64,000 bases of DNA. It comes from Ferrovibrio terrae (GTDB lineage Bacteria > Pseudomonadota > Alphaproteobacteria > Ferrovibrionales > Ferrovibrionaceae). The stretch lies in the NCBI RefSeq assembly GCF_007197755.1, contig NZ_CP041636.1, positions 3,694,001-3,758,000 on the forward strand. The letters run 5' to 3'. Positions 51,566 to 60,333 of this stretch are shown here, in pieces (position 1 is the first letter of the stretch; each line of letters starts with the position of its first letter). The position numbers were made by a program, and so were the translations under genes. A model generated the notes under the pieces. It was not told the origin of the DNA and ran no database searches. It saw only the letters and a program-made list of their open reading frames with translations.

Positions 51566-52816
51566 TCACTTCGGCAGCCCGAAGACCTCGCGCATTTCAG
51601 CCACGCCGCGCAACGTATGCCGGCCGAGTGAGACCAGTCCGGTGTCGCTGCCGGCAAGGCGGGCGAAGCTTTCCGACACCACCAGATTGCAGTCGAGTGC
51701 CCCGCACAGGTTCTCCAGCCGCGCAGCTTCATTCACCGTCGGGCCGATCAGGGTGAAATCGAGGCGCGCACCGGTGCCGACATTGCCATACATCACCAGA
51801 CCTTCATGCAGCGCTATATCAAGCGCGAGGACTGGCAAACTGGCCGCTGCGCGCTCGGCATTCAGCGCAGCCACCGCATCGAGTGCGGCCTTCGCAGCCT
51901 TCAGCGCCGCCCTGCCGACCTCCCTGCCCGCCCGCCGACCATCGAGTTGGAAACTCGCCAGCAGGCCGTCACCGAGGAATTTCAGCACCTGCCCGCCGCC
52001 GTCCTCGATGGCGGGACCGAGACAGTCGAAATAGGCGTTCAGCGTTTCAACCAGAGGCTCGATGGCCAGCCGATCGGCCAGCGCCGTGAAACCGCGCAGG
52101 TCAGCATAAAGGATCACGGCTTCGATGCGCTCGGCCTGGCCGCGGCGGATCACACCGTTCAGCACCCGATGCGCTGCATCGCCGCCGATATAAGCAGCTG
52201 TCAGGTCGCGGCTCATCTGCGTCAGCATCGCGGCCTTCACCGCCAGCGCCAGCAGCCGCACCAACCGGCGCAGGCGCATCAGCTGATCATCGGTGAAACC
52301 GCCGGCCTGCGCGGTGGTGAAGGAACTGATCATGCCAATGCCGGCATAGCGGTCAGTGATATGGCGGCTGTCTTCGAAGGTCCAGCCGAAGCTGTGCGCC
52401 ATGGCAAACCAGTCGCTCAGGCCCTGTTCGGTGAATTCGCGCAATACCTGAAAATCATGCACCGCCTTGTCGCCGACCAGCAGGCGGCGCATCTCGGGCA
52501 CGTTGTTGCTCAGCATATGCCGCAGCGGGCTGGCAACCCAGGCTTCCGGCTCGTCGTTGGGATCGCGATGCGGCATGGCATCGTTACCGACCAGCCCACC
52601 ATCGCGCGTCCAGGTATAGCCGCGCGCGCGCAGCAGCGGATGCAGGGTAGCCATACCGACAAAAACCCGCTGCAGCGGAATCCCCGCTTCAACTGACCTG
52701 GCGCAGAAGTCGGTGATCAGGGCTTCGGGTGAGGCATCATCCAGCCCGGCGTTGATCAGCCACATGGCAACCGGCACATCGCTGGCCGGCATGGTATCGG
52801 TATTGGGAATCATCAT
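51566..52816 (-). CDS. Class III adenylate/guanylate cyclase
   Basis: Soluble 416-aa nucleotide cyclase. The N-terminal half is a sensory region of unknown fold. The catalytic domain (about 230-410) has ILYADLRGFTALAD and LGDGLLASF, holding the two metal-binding aspartates, and IGPTVNEAARLENL with the transition-state Asn and Arg. Class III cyclases of this form make cAMP, and a Crp-family protein is encoded at 2747. The second ATG (52813) may be the true start. Confidence 0.92.
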   Translation of the reverse strand: MMIPNTDTMPASDVPVAMWLINAGLDDASPEALITDFCARSVEAGIPLQRVFVGMATLHPLLRARGYTWTRDGGLVGNDAMPHRDPNDEPEAWVASPLRHMLSNNVPEMRRLLVGDKAVHDFQVLREFTEQGLSDWFAMAHSFGWTFEDSRHITDRYAGIGMISSFTTAQAGGFTDDQLMRLRRLVRLLALAVKAAMLTQMSRDLTAAYIGGDAAHRVLNGVIRRGQAERIEAVILYADLRGFTALADRLAIEPLVETLNAYFDCLGPAIEDGGGQVLKFLGDGLLASFQLDGRRAGREVGRAALKAAKAALDAVAALNAERAAASLPVLALDIALHEGLVMYGNVGTGARLDFTLIGPTVNEAARLENLCGALDCNLVVSESFARLAGSDTGLVSLGRHTLRGVAEMREVFGLPK

Positions 52817-52870
52817 GTCCCCAGCCTATACGACTGCGCCGCCGATTTCCTGTGACAGCAACTGGTTTTT

Positions 52871-54130
52871 TTACGCGGCAGCGGATCGCTCCGGTGGGCT
52901 GGCAGTCTCGTCGGAGCGCGGATCGAGGTCGGCCCGCACCGGTGCCGTGCTCGGCATTGGCACGAAATCGGTTTTCTGCTCCTGGGGTGGTGCCGCGCGC
53001 TGGCGCATGCGATGCAGGGTAAAGACCGTCATCGCGGCATGCACGAATGCGGTGAAACCGAACAGGCCGAGCGGTCCAAACCGGTCCATGGCAATGCCGC
53101 CGATCATCGGGCCGACCACCGATCCGGCACCATTGATCAGCAGCAGGCCGCCGGCGATGGCGACGAAGTCGACATCCTTCGCCATGTCATTGGCATGGGC
53201 GGCACTGAGCGCGTAGAGCGGAAACGAGAAAACGCCGAACAGGAAAGCTGCGCCAATCATCAGCGGCGGCATCGCGAAGCCGGTGAAGATCAGCAGCAGA
53301 GCCGCACTGCAGGCCAACCCGCAGGCGATCAGGATGGTCTTGCGGCGATCCATCCGGTCCGACAGGCGGCCGAAAGGCCATTGCGACAGCGCGCCGCCGA
53401 TCACAGTGGCGCTCATGAACCAGGCGATCTGCGGCACTGTCAGCCCCATCTGCGAGGCGAAAGCCGGCGCCATGCCCCAGAAGGCCCCGTTGGCCAGCCC
53501 CACCGTGAGCACACCGGCCACACCGACCGGCGACACGCGGTACAGGCTCCGCAAAGAAAGCCGCGCCGAAGAGATCGGCGCCGGCTGCGGCGAGCGGGTC
53601 AGCGCAACCGGCACGGCCGCGAGCGACACGAGGATGGAAGCCAGGCTGAAGAGATGAAAGCGCAGCGGATCGTCGGCCAGCATCAGCATCTGGCCGAGCG
53701 TGATGACGGAGAAGTTCACCGTCGTGTAGGTGGTGAAGATCATGCCGCGATTTTCCGGCGAGGCGCGTTCGTTCAGCCAGCTTTCAATAATCAGGTACAG
53801 GCCGGCCATACACAGGCCTGTCATGCCACGCAGCAGCCACCAGCCTGGCGCACCGACGAGGATGGCGTGCAGCAGCGGCACGACCGATGCCACCGCCACC
53901 ATCGCAGTGAACAGGCGGATGTGACCGACGCGGCGGATCAGTTTCGGCGTCAGCACGCAACCGGCAACGAAGCCGACGTAATAGGCCGACCCCATCACGC
54001 CAATCGACAGAGCGCCGAAATTTTCCAGGTTGGCGCGCACCGGCAGCAGGGTGCCCTGCAGCCCGTTGCCGGTCAGCAGCAGCGCAACACTCAACAGGAG
54101 CGCGCCGACCGGCGCGAGCGTGGCGACCAT
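52871..54130 (-). CDS. MFS transporter (YcaD-like)
   Basis: Predicted drug or metabolite efflux protein of 419 aa with 12 hydrophobic segments. Family signs: YYVGFVAGCVLTPKLIRRVGHIR (motif A-like) and GGALSQWPFGRLSDRMDRRKTIL for the second half. It ends in a Pro/Glu-rich cytoplasmic tail. The ATG at 54130 is preferred to a TTG at 54145. The substrate is unknown. Confidence 0.9.
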   Translation of the reverse strand: MVATLAPVGALLLSVALLLTGNGLQGTLLPVRANLENFGALSIGVMGSAYYVGFVAGCVLTPKLIRRVGHIRLFTAMVAVASVVPLLHAILVGAPGWWLLRGMTGLCMAGLYLIIESWLNERASPENRGMIFTTYTTVNFSVITLGQMLMLADDPLRFHLFSLASILVSLAAVPVALTRSPQPAPISSARLSLRSLYRVSPVGVAGVLTVGLANGAFWGMAPAFASQMGLTVPQIAWFMSATVIGGALSQWPFGRLSDRMDRRKTILIACGLACSAALLLIFTGFAMPPLMIGAAFLFGVFSFPLYALSAAHANDMAKDVDFVAIAGGLLLINGAGSVVGPMIGGIAMDRFGPLGLFGFTAFVHAAMTVFTLHRMRQRAAPPQEQKTDFVPMPSTAPVRADLDPRSDETASPPERSAAA

Positions 54131-54399
54131 CAGACCTAATCCCAAAATCCGGCCCAGCCGGCAGGATCAGACCGCCGCAGAGCACCAAGACAGAATTTTC
54201 AACCTCATACAGATCGTTGCCCAGGAATGCGGCAAGGCGATGGCGAGGCCTGACGCAACACCCGTGAGAGTGGATATACCGCATTTCCGTAACGGCAGCA
54301 CCGCCTTGCGATTGCAAAGCTTAAATCCCCGTAATCAGTGCAGAAACCAATCGCTAACCATAACTCCTCCGAAGCCGAGCATCTACTTACGGTATTTTA

Positions 54400-55746
54400 A
54401 TGACGGGCCTGACGAAACCACGCGGTATGACTCCCCGCGTTACCCACCAAAGGTCCGCTCCCCTCATGTACATGTCGAAAATCAAAGCCAAATCGCCCAC
54501 CACCGGTCGCCTGCTGCGGATCGGACTGGGGGTCTTTCTGCTGGCTCTGTTCGGCTATGCCATGATTCCTGGCGTCTTCTTCTCGCAGGCCTCGGTCGGC
54601 CGCGTGAATGCCGACCTGGTGACACTGCGCGCACCCATCGACGGCCAGATCAGTTTCGGTGAAGCCAAGATCGGCGCCCGCGTGACGCGTGGCCAGACTC
54701 TGGCCGTGCTGCGCGATCCGCCCGAGCGTGACGTGCGTCTTGCCAATCTGCAAGCACAGGGCGCCGCGCTGACCGAACGTATCGGTGGGCTTGAGCAGCA
54801 GATCGCCGCGCTCGAACCTATCCTGCAGCGCCTGGGTGGCGACAGCCGTAATTTCCGCACTGCTGTGATCAACAGCCTGATCGCGCAGGTCGCCGAAGCC
54901 GAGGCGCGCGTACGCCAGGCCGAAGCCAACGCGCGCCTGCTCGATGTACAATTCAAACGGATCGAACCCCTGGCCGAAAAAGGCTACGCCAGTCGCGCCG
55001 ATTTCGACCGCCGCCGTGCTGAAGCCGATGTCGCACAGGCCGACCTTGCGGCGCAGCGCAAAACGCTCGATCGCCTGCGCCAGGAGCGCGAGGCCGCCGA
55101 CCGTGGCATTTACCTGACCGACTCATACAACAACGCGCCTTACTCGCAGCAGCGCCGCGACGAAGTCGAGTTGCAGCGCCTGGGCCTCGCCAACCGCAAA
55201 ACCGAGCTGGACGCAGAACGCGCCCAGGTCGAACGCCAGATCGAAGCGGAGCAGCGCCGTCGCCAGCAGGCAGGTGAAGCCTCGATTACCGCGCCGGTCG
55301 ATGGAGTACTGTGGCGCCAGCTGGAAAGCGAAGGCGCGACCATCAATAGCAGCGCGCCGCTGCTGCAGATCGCCGATTGCTCGCGCATCTTCTTCGAAGT
55401 GCTGCGCGACCGCCGCACCGATGAGACGCTGTCAATCGGCGACAGCGCCAATGTGGAATTCGAACGCAACGGCCAGATGGTCAGCCACAAGGCGCGTCTC
55501 GTCGGCATGCGCGGCGATCAGGATGGCGACCGCCGTGAATTCGCCATCAGCAGCACTGGCACCGCCGATCAGTTGCGCTGGATCTTCGCCGTTGATTTCG
55601 CCTCCGGCGCGCGCGCCGGCAATCCGCAGACCGTGGTGATGCAGCCCGAAGCCTGCCCGATCGGTCGGGTCGGCCGACTGCATCTTTCCGATGGCTTCAC
55701 AGACCGCATGATCCGCAAGGCCGGCAGCCTGCTCGGCAGCCTCTGA
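54400..55746 (+). CDS. HlyD-like membrane-fusion protein of a glycan synthase pair (BgsB-like)
   Basis: A 448-aa bitopic protein. One transmembrane helix lies near residues 40-58, followed by a periplasmic lipoyl/barrel domain (LRAPIDGQISFGEAKIGARV) split by a long coiled coil (about 100-270) and its return half (ASITAPVDGVLWRQL). It closely follows the membrane-fusion layout. It ends 2 bp before the glycan synthase gene, so it probably carries the polymer across the periplasm. In Sinorhizobium meliloti a comparable protein, BgsB, partners a GT2 synthase. The start is uncertain: ATGs at 54427 and 54466 are alternatives. Confidence 0.85.
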   Translation: MTGLTKPRGMTPRVTHQRSAPLMYMSKIKAKSPTTGRLLRIGLGVFLLALFGYAMIPGVFFSQASVGRVNADLVTLRAPIDGQISFGEAKIGARVTRGQTLAVLRDPPERDVRLANLQAQGAALTERIGGLEQQIAALEPILQRLGGDSRNFRTAVINSLIAQVAEAEARVRQAEANARLLDVQFKRIEPLAEKGYASRADFDRRRAEADVAQADLAAQRKTLDRLRQEREAADRGIYLTDSYNNAPYSQQRRDEVELQRLGLANRKTELDAERAQVERQIEAEQRRRQQAGEASITAPVDGVLWRQLESEGATINSSAPLLQIADCSRIFFEVLRDRRTDETLSIGDSANVEFERNGQMVSHKARLVGMRGDQDGDRREFAISSTGTADQLRWIFAVDFASGARAGNPQTVVMQPEACPIGRVGRLHLSDGFTDRMIRKAGSLLGSL

Positions 55747-55748
55747 AC

Positions 55749-57716
55749 ATGAACAATCTGCTCGCCGCCGTTCCAGGCATCGCACTCCTGACCGGCGCAA
55801 TCCTGCTGCTGCCGTTGTTCAAGCCGCATAACCTGCTGGTCCGCCGCGGCCTGATCCTGGTCGTGCTGGTGCTGAGTGTGCGGTATCTGTGGTGGCGCAT
55901 CAGCGAAACACTGCCACCGCTGGCACAGCCGGCCGACTTCGTGTTCGGCCTGCTGTTCCTGCTGCTCGAACTGATGCTGGCCTTCAGCACCTGTATCTGC
56001 CTGATCACCTTCTGGCGGCATCGCGACAATACGGCGATGGCCGAGCAGAATGAGCGCAAGAGCCATCACAGCGTCGATATGCCCGCCGTCGATGTCTTCA
56101 TCCCCACCTACAATGAATCCTGGGAGGTGCTGGAGCGCAGCATCCTGGGTGCCAGGGCGCTGGATTACCCAAATTTCAAGGTCTGGGTACTGGACGATAC
56201 GCGCCGGGACTGGTTGCGGGATAAATGCGCCGCCATGGATGTGCGCTACCTGCGCCGCGACGATAACAAGGGCGCCAAGGCCGGCAACCTGAACAACGCG
56301 CTGGCGGTTTCAAAAATCGAAACCAACGCACCCTATATCATGGTGCTGGACGCCGATTTCGTGCCCAAGCGTAAATTCTTGCGCCGCGTCGTTGGATTCT
56401 TCGACGATGCACAGGTGGCGCTGGTACAGACGCCGCAGTTCTTCTTCAATCCAAACATGCTGCAGCATAATTTCATGCTGTCGGAATCCTGGGTCGATGA
56501 ACAGCGCTTCTTCTTCGATACGCTGCAGCCCGCGAAAGACGCGTGGGACGTGTCGTATTGCTGCGGTACATCTTTCGTCGCCCGCCGCGCCGCCATCGAG
56601 GATATCGGCGGCTACCCGACTGAAACCATCACCGAAGACATCCTGCTCAGCTTCAAGCTGATCGATGCCGGCTATGTCACGCGGTATCTCAACGAGAAGC
56701 TGTCCAACGGTCTCGCACCGGAAACCATTGCCGAATACATCAAGCAGCGCAGCCGCTGGGGCATCGGCGCCATCCAGTCGCTGTTCGTCAAGGTCGGGCC
56801 TTTCGGGCGCAACAACCTCAGCCTGATGCACCGCTTTCTGTTCCTCGAGACCGCCAACTACTGGCTCAGCCTGCCGACCTTCTGCCTGTTTGGCCTGATC
56901 GCGCCACTGCTCTACTGGTATGCCGGCATCTCGATCCTGCATGCCGACGCGGCCGACTACGCCTTCCACTTCATGCCGGCCTTCTTCTCATCCACGGCGC
57001 TGTTCGTCTGGGTTTCCAGCGGCCGCATCGTGCCGATCCTGACCGATCTGACGGAATTCGTCTGCGCGTCGCGCGTCGCGCCATCGGTATGGTCGGCGCT
57101 GCTGTTCCGCAAGGTGCAGACCTTCCGCGTCACCAATAAAGGCCTGCAGACCGATCGCGTTCAGATCAACTGGACCGTGATGCTGGAAGCCGGTGCGCTG
57201 TTCGCCCTCACCGCCTTTGCCGTGTTTGCCTTCCGCACCAGCCTGGTCGAAGGCCGCTTGCCCGATGGCGGCGACCCAACTCTCTATACTTTCTGGAGCT
57301 GCTGGAACCTGCTGATCCTGTCGCTGGTGATGCTGCTGGCTGTCGAACGCCCGCGCCAGCGCCGCGAGGAACGCTTCGACCTCAACGAGCCGGCCAACAT
57401 GTACTGGAAGGGGCAGCGCTACTCGACCTGGCTGCTCGACATGTCGGTGTCGGGCGCCCGCATCGATCTGCCGCCGGCCCTGGCGGTCCAGCTGCGCGAT
57501 GCGGAAGTCATGATCGACATTAACGAGGTCGGCCCGGTCAAGGCGCATGTCACCTCGGCCGGTGGCGGCCTGCTGCATCTGCGTTTCGATGCCGCTGGTG
57601 CGCGTGACGCCATCATCACCAAACTCTATACCGGCAGCTACGACAGCGTCGCGCAGCAGGCCAGTATTGGCACGGCGCTCGGCGGCATGTTCAAGCGCGC
57701 CTTCGGCTGGCAATGA
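55749..57716 (+). CDS. Family 2 processive glycan synthase with C-terminal PilZ domain (BcsA/BgsA-like)
   Basis: Inner-membrane polysaccharide synthase of 655 aa. The GT2 active site is complete: VLDD (D149/D150), DAD (201-203), TED (295-297) and QRSRW (333-337). Hydrophobic segments flank it (two before, several at about 365-530). The C-terminus carries a PilZ c-di-GMP-binding motif: RREER (538-542) and DMSVSG (564-569). The pattern resembles BcsA and BgsA (mixed-linkage beta-glucan synthase). Neither bcsB nor bcsC is nearby, so cellulose is unlikely. The sugar is unknown; activation by c-di-GMP is likely. Confidence 0.93.
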   Translation: MNNLLAAVPGIALLTGAILLLPLFKPHNLLVRRGLILVVLVLSVRYLWWRISETLPPLAQPADFVFGLLFLLLELMLAFSTCICLITFWRHRDNTAMAEQNERKSHHSVDMPAVDVFIPTYNESWEVLERSILGARALDYPNFKVWVLDDTRRDWLRDKCAAMDVRYLRRDDNKGAKAGNLNNALAVSKIETNAPYIMVLDADFVPKRKFLRRVVGFFDDAQVALVQTPQFFFNPNMLQHNFMLSESWVDEQRFFFDTLQPAKDAWDVSYCCGTSFVARRAAIEDIGGYPTETITEDILLSFKLIDAGYVTRYLNEKLSNGLAPETIAEYIKQRSRWGIGAIQSLFVKVGPFGRNNLSLMHRFLFLETANYWLSLPTFCLFGLIAPLLYWYAGISILHADAADYAFHFMPAFFSSTALFVWVSSGRIVPILTDLTEFVCASRVAPSVWSALLFRKVQTFRVTNKGLQTDRVQINWTVMLEAGALFALTAFAVFAFRTSLVEGRLPDGGDPTLYTFWSCWNLLILSLVMLLAVERPRQRREERFDLNEPANMYWKGQRYSTWLLDMSVSGARIDLPPALAVQLRDAEVMIDINEVGPVKAHVTSAGGGLLHLRFDAAGARDAIITKLYTGSYDSVAQQASIGTALGGMFKRAFGWQ

Positions 57717-57766
57717 GTTGCGATCCTGCCCCTGGCACCCTATATGCCGGAAGCAGGGAGGCCGCT

Positions 57767-58378
57767 ATGGATCGCAAGCAGCACTGGGACACCGTCTACA
57801 CGACCAAGGCAGCCACCGAAGTCAGTTGGTTTCAGGACAATCCTGCTTTGTCCCTCGACCTGATCGACCAGAGCGGCATGCCAAAGACAGCGGCGCTTGT
57901 CGATATCGGCGGCGGAGCATCCCGGCTCGTGGATACCCTACTGGCGCAGAATTATAGCGATGTGACGGTACTGGATATTGCGGAGCCGGCATTGGCCGCC
58001 AGCAAAGCGCGCCTCGGCGACCAAGCGCAGCGCGTGCACTGGATCGCAGCCGATATCACTCACTGGCAACCTGCCCGCCACTACGCCATGTGGCACGACC
58101 GCGCCGTTTTTCATTTCCTGACCGATGCTGCCGATCGCGACGCTTACAGGCGCGCATTGCTGGCCGGCACCGCAAGCGGCAGCCAGATCGTTATCGCCAG
58201 CTTTGCGCCAGATGGTCCGGAACGCTGCAGCGGCCTGCCGGTCATGCGCTATGCGCCCGAGAGCCTGCTAACAGAACTTGGTGCGGAATTCGCCCTGCGG
58301 GATGCACGCCGCGAAGAGCACCACACGCCCGGCGGCAGCATCCAGCGCTTCCAGTACAGCTGTCTGTTGCGCCGCTGA
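57767..58378 (+). CDS. Class I SAM-dependent methyltransferase
   Basis: A 203-aa enzyme; the ATG at 57767 is preceded by GGGAGG. Features: HWDTVYTTKAATEVSWFQDNP, motif I LVDIGGGASRL, then VLDIAEPAL and WHDRAVFHFL, typical of the small tellurite-resistance/TehB-like and thiol methyltransferases. The substrate is unknown. It lies just after the glycan synthase operon but has its own ribosome site; a functional link is not supported. Confidence 0.88.
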   Translation: MDRKQHWDTVYTTKAATEVSWFQDNPALSLDLIDQSGMPKTAALVDIGGGASRLVDTLLAQNYSDVTVLDIAEPALAASKARLGDQAQRVHWIAADITHWQPARHYAMWHDRAVFHFLTDAADRDAYRRALLAGTASGSQIVIASFAPDGPERCSGLPVMRYAPESLLTELGAEFALRDARREEHHTPGGSIQRFQYSCLLRR

Positions 58379-58385
58379 GTGACCC

Positions 58386-59315
58386 TCAGTCGGCCTCAAG
58401 GAAGGCCGCCAGCGCCTCCGGCGTCACGTCAGCTTCGGCAGCCAGCCGTCGCGCAAGCTCGGCCGCGGCGCCGCGTAGTTTGCCGGGCGGCCGGTCGAGC
58501 CAGTAGGACACCGAGTTGCGCGCGATACGTGGATCGACCTGCACGACGCGGCCGGCATCGAGATCGCGCTGCGCCAGCGGCGGCCGCGCCAGCGCGATAC
58601 CCAGCCCGCAGGCCGCCGCATCCAGCACCAGGCTGTAATCCTCGAAGCGGCGATCATGTGCCGCCGGGCGATAATCCAGTCCCTGCTCGGCGAACCAGGC
58701 CCGCCAGCCGGTGGCGCTGGAATCATGGATCAGCGGATAGTTCAGCAGGCGCTTGGGGTCGCCGCTGCCGATCTCCTTGGCCAGTTCGGGCGAGGCGACC
58801 GGAAAACACCATTCCTCGAACAACTGCAGCGACACCCGCCCCGGCACCTCGCCACGCCCGCAGCGCAGGGCAAGGTCGATGCCTTCTTCCTCCAGATCGA
58901 TCTGGCGGTGATCGACGCTGAACAGGATGCGCAGCGCGGCATCGCCACCGCTTTCCAGTTTCGCCAGCCGCGGCATCAGCCACCGGCTGCTGACCGAGGG
59001 CAGCGCGCTCAGGCGCACCACCGAAGTGCCGCGCGGCTCGGTCCAGCGATCCGAATAAGCGCCGATCAGCGCAAAGGCCTCACGCGTGGAGACATAGAGC
59101 CGGTCGCCGTCGGGGGTCAGCTTTACACCGCGCGCCGCGCGCAGGAACAGTTTCAGACCAAGCCAGCGCTCCAGCTTGGCGACCTGCCGGCTGATCGCAC
59201 CATGGGTCAGGTTCAGTACCTCGGCGGCGGCGGAAAAACTGCCCAGCCGGGCGGCGGCCTCGAAGGCGCGCAGTGTGTCGAGGGGCGGAAGCTGGCTGGG
59301 CAAGCTGTGATCCAT
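58386..59315 (-). CDS. LysR family (GcvA-type) transcriptional regulator
   Basis: A 309-aa regulator from the ATG at 59315. The N-terminal winged HTH (LDTLRAFEAAARLGSFSAAAEVLNLTHGAISRQVAKLE) is followed by a periplasmic-binding-like effector domain. The HGAISRQV recognition helix is of the GcvA subgroup. It diverges from the EamA transporter with 88 bp between the starts, so it probably controls that gene. Confidence 0.93.
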   Translation of the reverse strand: MDHSLPSQLPPLDTLRAFEAAARLGSFSAAAEVLNLTHGAISRQVAKLERWLGLKLFLRAARGVKLTPDGDRLYVSTREAFALIGAYSDRWTEPRGTSVVRLSALPSVSSRWLMPRLAKLESGGDAALRILFSVDHRQIDLEEEGIDLALRCGRGEVPGRVSLQLFEEWCFPVASPELAKEIGSGDPKRLLNYPLIHDSSATGWRAWFAEQGLDYRPAAHDRRFEDYSLVLDAAACGLGIALARPPLAQRDLDAGRVVQVDPRIARNSVSYWLDRPPGKLRGAAAELARRLAAEADVTPEALAAFLEAD

Positions 59316-59403
59316 ACGCACAGCTGACCCATTATCTGTTCGATTGTCAATCAGCTTATCCCGCTCCATCCTCCAGCTCATTGATATTCAAGGAGCTTTC
59401 GCC

Positions 59404-60312
59404 ATGACCACCGCTTGCCCAGCCCTGCCGGCCCCATCCGGTACGACCCCATCCCGGCTCGACGTCACCACCCTGACCCTGGTGGCGATCACCGTGCTGG
59501 GCTGGGCATCCGCCTTCCCGGCCATTCGCCTCGGCCTCACCGGCTTTGGCGCGCTGGAGCTGGGCGCGTTGCGCTTCGGCATCGCCGCCGTGCCGGCCGC
59601 GATCTTCCTCGCCGTCACCCGGCCCGCCTTGCCGGGCTGGCGCGATGCCTGGCGTTTTGCCTTCGGTGGCGTAGTCTTCGTCGCGCTCTATACGGCGCTG
59701 CTCAACCTGGGCCAGCGCACGGTGCCCGCGGCGGCTGCCAGCTTCATCATCAACGTCAATCCGATCCTGACCGCGCTGCTGGCCATGGCCTTCCTGAATG
59801 AACGGTTTGGTCTTTACGCCTGGCTCGGCACCGCGCTGTCTTTCCTCGGTGTCGGATTCATCGCTGTTGGCAAGCTCACCGGCTTCGACTTCGACAGCGG
59901 GATTCTTCTGGTGCTGGGCGCCACTTTCTGCACCGCGATCAACAGCATCGTGCAGAAGCCGCTGTTTGCCCGCCACAAGCCGCTGACGGTGGCCGCCTGG
60001 AATATCGTGATCGGTGCGCTGATGCTGTCGCCCATGCTGTATGACGGCGTGGTTCAGATGCAGGTGGCATCGCCTGATGCGATCTTCGCCGCCATCTATC
60101 TCGCCGCCATCCCCAGCTTCGTGGTCTACGGCACCTGGGCGATGGTGCTGGCCCGTATGCCAGCCTCGCGCGCCACCAACATGCTTTACGCCGTGCCGCC
60201 GGTGGCGACGCTGATCGGCTGGCTCTGGCTCAACGAGGTGCCGACGACGCTCGGCCTGATCGGCGGCGCGCTCGCGCTTGGCGGCGTGGTGCTGGTGAAT
60301 GTGAAGAAGTGA
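59404..60312 (+). CDS. DMT superfamily transporter (EamA)
   Basis: Ten-helix drug/metabolite exporter of 302 aa. GGAG precedes the ATG at 59404. The two EamA halves are clear (VAITVLGWASAFPAIRLG start, then LVLGATFCTAINSIVQKPL). Likely role is export of amino acids or related metabolites. Probably regulated by the divergent LysR protein. Confidence 0.92.
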   Translation: MTTACPALPAPSGTTPSRLDVTTLTLVAITVLGWASAFPAIRLGLTGFGALELGALRFGIAAVPAAIFLAVTRPALPGWRDAWRFAFGGVVFVALYTALLNLGQRTVPAAAASFIINVNPILTALLAMAFLNERFGLYAWLGTALSFLGVGFIAVGKLTGFDFDSGILLVLGATFCTAINSIVQKPLFARHKPLTVAAWNIVIGALMLSPMLYDGVVQMQVASPDAIFAAIYLAAIPSFVVYGTWAMVLARMPASRATNMLYAVPPVATLIGWLWLNEVPTTLGLIGGALALGGVVLVNVKK

Positions 60313-60333
60313 CGGCCGGCAGGCCGTCACCAC

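Noticed and set aside
55749-57716. Cellulose synthase BcsA.
   Set aside because: Catalytic and PilZ motifs fit, but there is no bcsB, bcsZ or bcsC nearby and a HlyD-like partner precedes it; a Bgs-like glycan synthase is a better description.
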